64,000 nucleotides of DNA from JAHJQQ01 sp963737555. GTDB taxonomy: Bacteria > Pseudomonadota > Gammaproteobacteria > Thiohalobacterales > Thiohalobacteraceae. A model generated the notes under the pieces. It was not told the DNA's origin, made no database searches, and worked only from the letters and a program-made list of their open reading frames with translations. Positions 29,210-36,790 of this stretch are shown one piece after another. The position numbers and the translations under genes are program-made. Numbering within the stretch: position 1 is the first letter of the stretch; every line of letters begins with the position of its first letter. Where the stretch lies: positions 310,001-374,000 of the forward strand of contig CAVTTB010000009.1 in NCBI GenBank assembly GCA_963737555.1. The letters are read 5' to 3'.

Positions 29210-30217
29210 ATGAAAGTATTAATCACGGGTTCGGCTGGATTTATCGGTTCCAATCTGGCGCAGCGTTTGTTGGAACGCGGTGACGAAGTCATCGGCATCG
29301 ACAATCTCAACGATTATTACGATGTCGAGTTGAAAAAGGCGCGCCTGGCGCGCGTCGCGAAATATCCGGGTTTCACCGATGTGCGCGTGAATCTGGAAGA
29401 CCGTGCAGCCATCGCCGAGGTTTTCGCCAAGCACAAGCCTAACCGCGTGGTGAATCTCGCCGCGCAGGCCGGTGTGCGCTACTCATTGGAAAATCCGCAT
29501 TCCTACGTCGACACGAACTTGGTCGGCTTCGTGAATATTCTCGAAGGCTGCCGTCACAATGGCGTCGAGCATCTCGTCTACGCCTCCAGCAGTTCGGTGT
29601 ATGGTTCGAATACCGAGATGCCGTTCTCGGTGCACCACAATGTGGATCATCCGGTGAGTTTGTACGCGGCCAGCAAGAAGGCCAATGAACTGATGGCGCA
29701 TACCTACAGCCATCTGTTCCGTCTGCCGACGACAGGCCTGCGTTTCTTCACTGTGTACGGCCCCTGGGGCCGCCCGGACATGGCGCTGTTCATGTTCACG
29801 CGCAACATCCTCGCCGGAAAACCCATCGACGTGTTCAACTACGGCAAGCATCGTCGCGACTTCACCTATATCGACGACATCGTCGAAGGCGTGGTGCGCA
29901 TCCTGGATCGCATTCCCGCGCCGAACCCGGACTGGAACAGCGATGCGCCCGATTCCGCGACCAGCAACGCGCCGTACAAGCTCTACAACATCGGCAACAA
30001 CAATCCGGTGGAGTTGATGCACTACATCAAAGTGCTGGAAGATTGCCTGGGCAAGAAGGCGGAGATGAATTTGCTGCCGCTGCAAAACGGTGACGTGCCG
30101 GACACCTATGCCGATGTCGAAGATCTGGTGAAAGATATCGGCTACAAGCCGGCGACCTCGGTCGAAGACGGTATCGCGCGGTTTGTCGAATGGTACAAGG
30201 GCTACTTCAAGGTCTGA
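29210..30217 (+). CDS. NAD-dependent epimerase, UDP-glucuronate 4-epimerase-like
   Basis: A 335-residue extended short-chain dehydrogenase that inverts C4 of a UDP-sugar. The NAD motif is GSAGFIGSNLA and the catalytic pair is YAASKKANE, with Ser in YASSSSVYG. GVRYSLENPHSYVDTNLVGF and FFTVYGPWGRPDMALF are typical of UDP-glucuronate 4-epimerases (LpsL/CapI). It follows the TviB-like gene with a GAGGA ribosome-binding site, so the two probably act in series on the same UDP-sugar pool. The true substrate could be UDP-GlcA or a UDP-N-acetylhexuronate. Confidence 0.88.
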   Translation: MKVLITGSAGFIGSNLAQRLLERGDEVIGIDNLNDYYDVELKKARLARVAKYPGFTDVRVNLEDRAAIAEVFAKHKPNRVVNLAAQAGVRYSLENPHSYVDTNLVGFVNILEGCRHNGVEHLVYASSSSVYGSNTEMPFSVHHNVDHPVSLYAASKKANELMAHTYSHLFRLPTTGLRFFTVYGPWGRPDMALFMFTRNILAGKPIDVFNYGKHRRDFTYIDDIVEGVVRILDRIPAPNPDWNSDAPDSATSNAPYKLYNIGNNNPVELMHYIKVLEDCLGKKAEMNLLPLQNGDVPDTYADVEDLVKDIGYKPATSVEDGIARFVEWYKGYFKV

Positions 30218-30226
30218 GGCGCGTCG

Positions 30227-30889
30227 TCAGAAGCGCAGATCAAGACCGCCATTGATTTCCACTTGGCCGAAACCGCTGCTCTCGACGCGGGCGATACAGG
30301 CGCCGTTACCGCAGAAGATCGCCGTGTCCGTGTCCATGAGCGTCGCATAGCCGCGGGCCTCGATGCGCAGGCCGAGATTGGGTGTCAGGAAATATTTGTA
30401 GCCGCCGGAGAGTTGCAGCAGAAACCGTGTTTCGGAATCGTAGCTGGAATCCTGTGGGTCCAGATAGGCGACGCCGACCGCGGCGCCGATATAAGGTTGC
30501 AAGCGCGCATCGCGCCAGATATAGGCACCACCGAGCGACAGGTAATCCACGTTCAAGTCGAACTGGCGGTTACCCGTGAAGGTGGGGCCCAGTTGCAGTT
30601 CGGTTTCCTGGCGGCTGTAGACGAATTCCCATTGTGTGTTGGCGTCGTAATCCTTGTTGACGATGATGCCATAGCTCGCGCTCTCATCCAGGTCTAGCGT
30701 TTCCCCGGTTGTGGGGTCTTCGAACGAACCCCCCGATCTATAGCCGGCGATGGGCGAGATCTCCATGCCGTACTCACTGGTCTCTACTGCCCATACCGAT
30801 GTCGCGACGGACAGGCTGGCGGTAGCCATCGCCAACAACAGCGGGAAAACACTTAGCCCTGTCGTGTGAGTGAGTTTGCGTATGGACAT
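30227..30889 (-). CDS. Outer-membrane beta-barrel protein (small OmpA/OmpW-like)
   Basis: A 220-residue exported protein. A signal peptide (hydrophobic LSVFPLLLAMATASLSVA, likely cut after VWA) is followed by alternating beta-strand sequence with aromatic girdles, such as FDLNVDYLSLGGAYIW and FLLQLSGGYKYFL, and it ends LDLRF with the C-terminal Phe used for BAM recognition. Two cysteines (FCGNGACIA) may form a disulfide in a late loop. An eight-stranded barrel is plausible. It is convergent with the epimerase gene, ten bases away. Function unknown. Confidence 0.7.
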   Translation of the reverse strand: MSIRKLTHTTGLSVFPLLLAMATASLSVATSVWAVETSEYGMEISPIAGYRSGGSFEDPTTGETLDLDESASYGIIVNKDYDANTQWEFVYSRQETELQLGPTFTGNRQFDLNVDYLSLGGAYIWRDARLQPYIGAAVGVAYLDPQDSSYDSETRFLLQLSGGYKYFLTPNLGLRIEARGYATLMDTDTAIFCGNGACIARVESSGFGQVEINGGLDLRF

Positions 30890-31212
30890 AGTGACTCTCC
30901 TAACATTGCGAGGGTAATATCCGAAGTATACGACATCAGTCCCTATTTGGCGGTTTGTATGGCAGGCGTACGGAAGAGAAATTAAGTCGTACGTCTTAAG
31001 TCATAAGAATTTCACATATCATGCCGATCGAATGTGAGTACCGTTCCGTCCTAATAAGTCTAATTAAACTAGAGTATATTTTTCACTATGGTTCAAAATG
31101 TTAGTGCTTGTAGATGAGAGTATCAAGGTGAATAATCTTGCGTGCCGTGTATGATAAGCCTCCACATTGAGTACTACATTGAGCCCGGAAACAGGCAGAT
31201 CAAGGAATAAAA
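30890..31212. other. AT-rich intergenic region before galE (323 bases)
   Basis: This stretch separates the barrel-protein gene from galE, which run divergently, and it is visibly richer in A and T than its surroundings. It must hold promoters for both, but no confident -35/-10 pair was found. A short direct repeat ACATTGAG occurs near 31165-31183. No RNA gene or coding frame was recognised. Confidence 0.35.
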
Positions 31213-32202
31213 ATGAAAGTACTGGTAGTAGGCGGCGCAGGTTATATCGGTTCACATATGGTGAAGATGCTGAGTCAGGCGGGGCATCAGGTGACCACGC
31301 TGGATAACCTCTCAAATGGTTATAAGGATGCGGTGAAATATGGAGATTTTATTGAAGGCGATATTGCGGATGCCGGTTTACTGGGAAAGCTTTTTACTCA
31401 AAATACATTCGACGGCGTGATGCACTTTGCTTCCTACATTCAGGTAGGGGAGTCGGTTGAGAAGCCTTCAATGTACTATCGCAACAATGTGACTAATACA
31501 CAGGTGTTGCTGGATGCGATGGTTGAGCATGGCATTAAGCGGTTTATCTTTTCTTCTACTGCGGCCACTTTTGGTGAGCCGCAATACACGCCGATAGATG
31601 AGGCGCACCCACAGAAGCCTATTAATCCCTACGGTCACAGTAAGCTCATGGTGGAGCAGATATTGCGTGATTTTGATCATGCTTATGGATTGAAGTCGGT
31701 TATTCTGCGCTACTTTAACGCGGCGGGTGCCGATCCCGACGGGGAGTTAGGTGAGCGCCATATTCCTGAAACTCATCTGGTGCCGCTGGTGCTGCAGGCG
31801 GCTTTTGGTCGTCGTGACCATATCACCATTTTCGGTATCGACTACGATACGCCCGATGGCACCTGCATCCGTGATTACATTCATGTCAATGACCTGTGTA
31901 GTGCGCACTTGCTGGGGCTTGAGCATCTGGTGGCGGGTGGCGAAAGCAAGGCCTTCAATATGGGGAATGGTCAGGGTTATTCCATTAAAGAAGTAATCGA
32001 TGTGGCCAAGAAGGTCACGGGTAAGGACTTTTCTGTGTCACTTGGTGAGCGACGTGATGGTGATCCGGCTCGGTTGGTGGCTGATTCCACCTTGCTGCAA
32101 AATGAGTTGGGATGGAAGCCGGAGTATGCAGATTTGGAGACGATTATTCGGCATGCCTGGGCGTGGGAGCAGAAGTCAGATGACTGGAGTCGTAAGTCGT
32201 AG
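31213..32202 (+). CDS. galE: UDP-glucose 4-epimerase
   Basis: GalE interconverts UDP-glucose and UDP-galactose, providing galactose for lipopolysaccharide and capsule. The 329-residue protein has the NAD motif GGAGYIGSHMV, the Ser/Tyr/Lys catalytic set in FSSTAATFGEP and NPYGHSKLMVEQIL, RYFNAAGADPDGELGE, and the C-terminal GERRDGDPARLVAD. The codon usage is more A/T-rich than that of neighbouring genes and the upstream region is AT-rich, suggesting this gene was acquired separately. AAGGA precedes the ATG. Confidence 0.95.
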   Translation: MKVLVVGGAGYIGSHMVKMLSQAGHQVTTLDNLSNGYKDAVKYGDFIEGDIADAGLLGKLFTQNTFDGVMHFASYIQVGESVEKPSMYYRNNVTNTQVLLDAMVEHGIKRFIFSSTAATFGEPQYTPIDEAHPQKPINPYGHSKLMVEQILRDFDHAYGLKSVILRYFNAAGADPDGELGERHIPETHLVPLVLQAAFGRRDHITIFGIDYDTPDGTCIRDYIHVNDLCSAHLLGLEHLVAGGESKAFNMGNGQGYSIKEVIDVAKKVTGKDFSVSLGERRDGDPARLVADSTLLQNELGWKPEYADLETIIRHAWAWEQKSDDWSRKS

Positions 32203-32265
32203 CTTAAGTCTCTCTGGTCATCCTGATGTAAGTGATGCTATTGCCCGCCGCATGAGAATTAACGC

Positions 32266-32709
32266 ATGCGGGTTTTGAAGCAGATGCTACGCGATCGCCA
32301 GTTTTTCTGGGCGCTGCTGATCGCACCACTGCTGTGGCTGATCGGCTATTATTTCTACTCGCCAACGCCTGATTGGACGTGGCCGTTACTTCAGCCGCGC
32401 GAGTTTGCCCTGCTCGTAATGGTCTATCCGTGTGTAGAAGAGTTGTTGTTTCGCGGTTTGCTGCAAGGCTGGTTGCTGGAGCGGGCGAACTTGCAGCGGC
32501 ATTGGCAAGGCCTGACCCTGGCCAATCTCGTAACCAGTGGCATTTTCACCGCGCTGCATTTTTTCGCGCATCCACCCTTGGCGGCCGCATCCGTATTGTT
32601 GCCATCACTGGTGTTCGGTTATTTCCGTGATCGCTATGGCCGGCTGCACGCGCCGATACTGCTGCACGTGTATTACAACCTCGGCTATTTCTGGATTTTC
32701 ACGAGTTAG
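32266..32709 (+). CDS. CPBP-family intramembrane glutamic protease
   Basis: A 147-residue membrane protein of the CAAX protease/bacteriocin-processing (CPBP, Abi) family. The catalytic motifs are complete: EExxxR with Glu58/Glu59/Arg63 in CVEELLFRG, FxxxH with His98 in FTALHFF, and HxxxN with His134/Asn138 in HVYYN. The small size resembles the proteases that process C-terminal sorting tags such as JDVT-CTERM proteins, but that assignment is only a suggestion. It is convergent with hypD, and the two stop codons overlap by four bases. Confidence 0.82.
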   Translation: MRVLKQMLRDRQFFWALLIAPLLWLIGYYFYSPTPDWTWPLLQPREFALLVMVYPCVEELLFRGLLQGWLLERANLQRHWQGLTLANLVTSGIFTALHFFAHPPLAAASVLLPSLVFGYFRDRYGRLHAPILLHVYYNLGYFWIFTS

Positions 32710-33821
32710 CTTGCGCTGCTGGCGGGTTCCACCGCCTCGCGTACGCCGCTGCTCCACCAGATGCGGCAGGCGCCTTCATCGGAGACCATGCACGGGCCGA
32801 TCGGGTTGCGCGGGTGACAGGCGCGGCCATAGAGTCGGCATTCGTTGGGATAGATGCGTCCGAGTACCACCTTTGCGCAGTCGCAACCCGGTGGCATCTG
32901 GCCGGCGCGTTTGCGCGCGGTATCGGTGTAATCGGGGAAGCGTGCGCGCACATCCAAGTGTGCGTAGTCAGGTGCGAGTCCGTAGCCGGAATTAGGAATG
33001 ACGCCAACGCCGCGCCAGTTGGCGTCGACGACCCGCAGCGTCGTTTCGAGCATACGCCGTGCCGCCGGGTTGCCGCCGGGGCGCACGAGTTCCGGATAAC
33101 AGTTGTCGAGGAACGGGCGTTGTTCGAGTTGCTGACGCAGCACGGAATACATGGCCGCCAACAGCGACACGGGTGTGAAGCCGGCCATCGCGGCCGGGAT
33201 GTTGTGTTCCGTGACGACGAATTCCCATTCTTCCGGACCCATCATCGTGCCGACGTGGCCCGGCGCGATCAGGCAATCGAAACCCGGCGTGTCCGAGTTC
33301 AGCAGCATGGCCACCGCCGGCCAGGTCAGTCGTCCCGATAACAGCAGACTCAGATTGTGCGGCACGCCTTCGGCAAGCATGGCGGCGACCGGCGCCGTGG
33401 TGGTCTCGAAGCCGGCGGCGAAGAACACCACATCGCGATTGGGTTGATCGCGCGCGATCTGCACCACCTCGGTGGGCGAGGCGACCGGACGGATATCGGC
33501 GCCGGCCGCCTTGGCCTGCTCCAGCGAACGGATCTCGCCTTTGCCGACATTCACCGGCACGCGCAGCATGTCGCCAAAGGCGACCAAGGTGATGTCTTCG
33601 TGCAGCGCGAGCTGAATCGCCTGATAGACATCTTCCTCGGGACACACGCACACCGGGCAGCCCGGGCCGGGAATCAACTCAACTTGGGCGGGCAGGGCGC
33701 CGCGCAGGCCGGCCATCGTGATGGAGCGTTCGTGGCCGCCGCAGACATTCATGATGCGCAGCTTGCGTTGCAGCGGCAGCGCGTGGATGCGTTCCAGCCA
33801 GGTCTTTGCGGTGGTGCTCAT
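32706..33821 (-). CDS. hypD: Hydrogenase maturation factor HypD
   Basis: HypD is the [4Fe-4S] scaffold that, with HypC, assembles the Fe(CN)2CO group of NiFe hydrogenases. The 371-residue product shows the conserved motifs NVCGGHERSI, PGPGCPVCVCPEEDV, FFAAGFETTTAPVA, GFDCLIAPGHVGTMMG and the C-terminal cysteine region GCDCAKVVLGRIYPNECRLYG. It is the last gene of the minus-strand hyp cluster and is separated from hypB by 171 bases holding an inverted repeat, so it may be transcribed separately. hypE and hypF are not in the window. Confidence 0.97.
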   Translation of the reverse strand: MSTTAKTWLERIHALPLQRKLRIMNVCGGHERSITMAGLRGALPAQVELIPGPGCPVCVCPEEDVYQAIQLALHEDITLVAFGDMLRVPVNVGKGEIRSLEQAKAAGADIRPVASPTEVVQIARDQPNRDVVFFAAGFETTTAPVAAMLAEGVPHNLSLLLSGRLTWPAVAMLLNSDTPGFDCLIAPGHVGTMMGPEEWEFVVTEHNIPAAMAGFTPVSLLAAMYSVLRQQLEQRPFLDNCYPELVRPGGNPAARRMLETTLRVVDANWRGVGVIPNSGYGLAPDYAHLDVRARFPDYTDTARKRAGQMPPGCDCAKVVLGRIYPNECRLYGRACHPRNPIGPCMVSDEGACRIWWSSGVREAVEPASSAS

Positions 33822-33839
33822 GTGTGATTCCTATCATTC

Positions 33840-33983
33840 GTAGCCTGGGTTGAGCGGTAGCGAACCCGGTTGGAAGAATGCCGTCAGGCAATCTTACGGC
33901 AATGAACTGAATTGTTCATACAGCTTTTGCCGCCATTGCTATGACGTCAAAAGCGACCGTTCACTGCGTTCAACCCAGGCTAC
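33840..33983. repeat. Palindromic repeat between hypB and hypD
   Basis: GTAGCCTGGGTT (33840-33851) and AACCCAGGCTAC (33972-33983) are perfect 12-base inverted repeats, extending to 16 of 17 positions, at the two ends of the hypB-hypD gap. Internal sequence (TAGCGAACCCGG) resembles the other GTAGCC units in this window at 42435 and 62173. It is probably a dispersed palindromic element that splits the hyp operon. Confidence 0.7.
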
Positions 33984-33992
33984 GGACTTTAA

Positions 33993-34847
33993 TCACGGCA
34001 GTCGCACGAAACGGTGCGACTTTTCAGTCCTTGAATTCGCATGCAATGCCAGACCATCTGGTTGCACGGCTGGATGCAGCGTTTCCTGGCGCGCCACGCG
34101 TTCCCGCTGCGCCGCAACCTCCGTCCGCAACCAATCCAGCCACGCATCGATGTCGCGCTGTTTACGCGCGGCAATGGAAATCACCGGCGCGCGGCTGGCG
34201 AGATTGCGCAGATGGCGTTCCGCGGCGGCCGGATCGAAATCGTCGAGCACGGCGAGCAGGTCGGTCTTGCTGATGAGCATGAGATCGGCGGCACGGAACA
34301 TCACCGGATACTTGGCCGGCTTGTCGTCGCCTTCGGTGACCGACAGCAGGGTGATATTGCGATGGTGGCCGAGATCGAAGCTGGCCGGACACACCAGATT
34401 GCCGACGTTCTCGATGAACAGAATGTCGATGTTGTCGAGATCGAGACGGTGCAGCGCGTCATGCACCATATGCGCATCCAGATGGCAGGCGGTGCCGGTG
34501 GCGATCTGTACGGCAGGCACGCCCTTGGCGCGAATGCGTTCGGCGTCGTTCTCGGTTTCCAGATCGCCCTCGATCACGGCGATGCGCAACTCACCCGCCA
34601 GCGCCTCGATGGTCGCTTCCAGCAAGGCGGTCTTGCCCGAACCGGGCGAAGACATGAGGTTGAGTGCCAGCACGCCGTGACGGTCGAAGTGTTCGCGGTT
34701 GTGTGCGGCCTGATGATCGTTCTCCGACAGCAGGCCCTTGAGCACGGTGATGGCTTCGCGGCCGTCGGCGCTGCGGGCCAAGGGGCCGTTGTTGCGCACC
34801 AGATGCGCATTGCCGGGGGTGATGTTGCAGCCGCAGGTGTCGCACAT
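33993..34847 (-). CDS. hypB: Hydrogenase nickel incorporation GTPase HypB
   Basis: HypB is the GTPase that, with HypA, delivers nickel to the hydrogenase large subunit. The 284-residue product has the N-terminal high-affinity metal motif CDTCGC (Cys2, Cys5, Cys7), P-loop MSSPGSGKTALLE, metal-binding CHLDAHMVHDAL, ENVGNLVCPA and the GTP-specificity motif SKTDL. There is no long histidine-rich nickel-storage stretch after the N-terminus. The C-terminal end extends some 30 residues past the usual WLDWLR end. It follows hypA by 15 bases. Confidence 0.96.
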   Translation of the reverse strand: MCDTCGCNITPGNAHLVRNNGPLARSADGREAITVLKGLLSENDHQAAHNREHFDRHGVLALNLMSSPGSGKTALLEATIEALAGELRIAVIEGDLETENDAERIRAKGVPAVQIATGTACHLDAHMVHDALHRLDLDNIDILFIENVGNLVCPASFDLGHHRNITLLSVTEGDDKPAKYPVMFRAADLMLISKTDLLAVLDDFDPAAAERHLRNLASRAPVISIAARKQRDIDAWLDWLRTEVAAQRERVARQETLHPAVQPDGLALHANSRTEKSHRFVRLP

Positions 34848-34862
34848 GCTGTTATTACCTTT

Positions 34863-35237
34863 TCAATGTTGTCCAAGGGCGACGGATGCTTCGTCGCGCT
34901 CCAACTCGACTTGCGCCAGCAGCAGCTCGTCGCCGCTGAGCAGACGTGTGTGGTAATCGCCGCACACACCGCAGATCAGCCGGTTGACTGTGGCCTCCGA
35001 TTCGGCGCCGCAGTGCTCGCAACTCACGCGAATGGGCAATGTTTCCAAGACCAGCTCCGCGTTCGCAGCCACTGTGCCAGCGCTAGCGAGCGGGAAGGCG
35101 TGGCGCAGCAATTGTGCCTCTACACCGGACAAGGGACCGATGCGCACCACGACTTGGGTGATGCTTGTCGCGTGTTCACGCAGCACGATGTCATCCAGTT
35201 GGCGCACCAAGGCCTGGCATACCGACAACTCATGCAT
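34863..35237 (-). CDS. hypA: Hydrogenase nickel incorporation protein HypA
   Basis: HypA binds nickel and zinc and docks HypB to the large subunit precursor. From ATG 35237 it has 124 residues. It starts MHELSVCQAL with the nickel-binding Met-His-Glu N-terminus, and the zinc site is formed by CEHCG and CGVCG. An upstream in-frame start adds eleven residues before the invariant MHE and is rejected, since the free N-terminus is needed for nickel binding. The gene overlaps the end of hypC by eight bases. Confidence 0.96.
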   Translation of the reverse strand: MHELSVCQALVRQLDDIVLREHATSITQVVVRIGPLSGVEAQLLRHAFPLASAGTVAANAELVLETLPIRVSCEHCGAESEATVNRLICGVCGDYHTRLLSGDELLLAQVELERDEASVALGQH

Positions 35238-35481
35238 CGACTGTACCCGGGCTTGTATCCAGCTGGTCAAGCATTTCGTCGTAGAGTTCCCACGCCGAGC
35301 GTGCCTCTTGCTCGGTCATCTTCTGTATCGCGTAACCGACATGCACCATGACGAAATCGCCAAGTTCCAGCGGTTCGCCCTGGAGTAGAAATAGATTGAC
35401 GTCGCGCGACACGCCTTTGGCCTCGCAACGCGCTACATAACGGTCAATTTCGCGGATCTGCATCGGGATGCCAAGGCACAT
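35230..35481 (-). CDS. hypC: Hydrogenase maturation chaperone HypC
   Basis: HypC/HybG carries the iron moiety to the large subunit precursor and works with HypD. The 83-residue product starts MCLGIPMQI, with the Cys2 essential for HypD and large-subunit binding, followed by the family sequence LGDFVMVHVGYAIQKM. It is the first gene of the minus-strand hypC-A-B cluster, divergent from hupD across a 307-base control region with two FNR-type boxes. Confidence 0.96.
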   Translation of the reverse strand: MCLGIPMQIREIDRYVARCEAKGVSRDVNLFLLQGEPLELGDFVMVHVGYAIQKMTEQEARSAWELYDEMLDQLDTSPGTVDA

Positions 35482-35582
35482 GAGATTTCCTCGGGAGTCT
35501 ACGCACTCACAGTGAGTTTACGGGTACATTGCAGCGCGATCTGGTCAAAGTCTAGCATTGCACTCAAGGGATGCGAGGTCGT

Positions 35583-35596
35583 TTGATGTAGATCAC
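35583..35596. promoter_or_regulatory. FNR/Anr-like box, hypC side
   Basis: TTGATGTAGATCAC matches the FNR consensus TTGAT-N4-ATCAA at nine of ten fixed positions. It lies 102 bases upstream of the hypC start codon, a distance compatible with control of the hyp cluster by an oxygen-sensing CRP/FNR family regulator. Confidence 0.6.
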
Positions 35597-35693
35597 TTGG
35601 ACAGACCCTTCCACGCAGTGCGCGCCGAGTCATTGCCTGCATGCGCCGCAGATAGCCCTGCTAAATATGTCGGTATTCGCATATTAGTAATCT

Positions 35694-35707
35694 TTGATGC
35701 AGATCAA
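35694..35707. promoter_or_regulatory. Perfect FNR/Anr box, hupD side
   Basis: TTGATGCAGATCAA is a perfect match to TTGAT-N4-ATCAA. It lies 82 bases before the GTG start of hupD at the head of the hydrogenase structural operon. This predicts anaerobic activation of the hydrogenase genes by an FNR-type protein. The regulator is not encoded in the window. Confidence 0.75.
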
Positions 35708-35788
35708 GGCGCACCGTTGACCTGTCACGCAGAGCGGCGATACTAAGCCGCAAGAGGGACGTGGATTGTGTTACTGAAGGAGGATGCA

Positions 35789-36262
35789 GTGAATCAAAAC
35801 GTACTGGTGCTCGGGTTGGGGAACACTCTGTTGTGCGATGAGGGTGCCGGTGTCCATGTCATCAACTACCTGCAAGAACATCATCCCGATCTCCCGGATG
35901 TTGAATACCTCGACGGCGGCACACTGAGCTTTACGCTGGCCGGCCCCATCGAAAATGCCGACGGCCTGATCGTCGTCGACGCCGCCGAGCTGGGTGCCAA
36001 GGCCGGCACTATTCGCTGTTTTCAAAATCGTGACATGGACGACTTTGTGGGCAGCAACCGCAAGCGCAGCGTGCATGAAGTGAGTCTTCTCGACTTGCTG
36101 GCCGTTGCCTATCTCACCGAACGTTTACCGCAGCGTCGCGCCCTCATCGGCATTCAGCCGCACACGGTGGATTGGAGCGATAAACCTACCGCCGAAATCG
36201 CCGACGCGATTGTGCAGGCCAGTCGTCAGGTGTTGGACATTCTGCAGGAGTGGCGGCAATGA
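35789..36262 (+). CDS. hupD: NiFe hydrogenase maturation endopeptidase
   Basis: This protease removes the C-terminal peptide of the large subunit after nickel insertion. The 157-residue protein has the family core VLVLGLGNTLLCDEGAG with the nickel-binding Glu in the CDEG region, followed by YLDGGTLSF and VVDAAELGAKAGTI. GTG 35789 is taken as start because a strong AAGGAGG stands six bases before it; an in-frame GTG at 35768 lies upstream of that site. It is the first gene of the operon and overlaps the hupH-like gene by an ATGA. Confidence 0.93.
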   Translation: MNQNVLVLGLGNTLLCDEGAGVHVINYLQEHHPDLPDVEYLDGGTLSFTLAGPIENADGLIVVDAAELGAKAGTIRCFQNRDMDDFVGSNRKRSVHEVSLLDLLAVAYLTERLPQRRALIGIQPHTVDWSDKPTAEIADAIVQASRQVLDILQEWRQ

Positions 36263-36678
36263 GCGGTCTCGAAGGCATCCCGATTCACGTTCAGGGTCTG
36301 CCGGGCGTCGTCGGCGGTGGTTACAGTCAGGCACTGTTCGCCGAGTTGGAAAATGCGCTGCAAGGGCTGCTCGACAGCGGCCGTGAACACAGCATCGATC
36401 TGCGCAGCCTGCCGCTCGCCCCCGGTGAACTCGAATCCCTCAAAGAAGCCCTCGGTCGCGGCGAAGTACGCGTCGAGGTCGACGCGCTCGGCAAGAGCGA
36501 TGTGCAGGAGACCGCCTATCGCGGCATCTGGTGGGTCACACATCACAATGCCGTCGACGAGGTCATGGCGGAGTTCATCGAAGTGAGTTTTTGCCCGGAC
36601 ATCATCCGCGCACAGCGCGACGATGTCCGCGAAAGTCTGGAAGCACTGAGTGAACGAATGACGGGCAATGAGGAATAA
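36259..36678 (+). CDS. HupH/HyaF-type hydrogenase expression protein, single domain
   Basis: A 139-residue protein matching the C-terminal domain of HupH/HyaF, seen in YRGIWWVTHHNAVDEVMAEFIEVSFCPDIIRAQRDDV. These proteins assist maturation of the small subunit of uptake hydrogenases. HupH and HyaF are about 285 residues, so only one of the two domains is present here. The N-terminus (IPIHVQGLPGVVGGGYSQALFAELENAL) is similar to that of stand-alone forms. The ATG overlaps the stop codon of hupD (ATGA). hynS follows after 112 bases. Confidence 0.82.
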   Translation: MSGLEGIPIHVQGLPGVVGGGYSQALFAELENALQGLLDSGREHSIDLRSLPLAPGELESLKEALGRGEVRVEVDALGKSDVQETAYRGIWWVTHHNAVDEVMAEFIEVSFCPDIIRAQRDDVRESLEALSERMTGNEE

Positions 36679-36706
36679 TACGCTTGCTGTAACGGGTCTA
36701 TGTTTC

Positions 36707-36740
36707 TGTAGGAGCGCCTGACCTTCAGTCCGCTCTTACA
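36707..36740. repeat. Small palindromic repeat upstream of hynS
   Basis: TGTAGGAGCG (36707-36716) is inverted against CGCTCTTACA (36731-36740), nine of ten matching and the tenth a G-U pair in RNA. The TGTAGGAGCG head resembles REP elements known in pseudomonads. It lies between the hupH-like gene and hynS and could be an internal processing or stability element. Confidence 0.5.
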
Positions 36741-36790
36741 AGCTGTATGTGTTTATGTGGCAGGTGTGCACGCCTACTAGGAGAAGAATC

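Larger units (their letters stand above)
35482..35788. promoter_or_regulatory. Divergent control region between hypC and hupD
   Basis: These 307 bases separate the hyp cluster from the hydrogenase structural operon and must hold both promoters. Two FNR/Anr-type inverted repeats are present (35583-35596 and 35694-35707). A strong ribosome-binding site AAGGAGG (35777-35783) precedes the GTG start of hupD. A -10-like TACTAA lies at 35741-35746, but no matching -35 element was found. No coding sequence was recognised. Confidence 0.65.
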
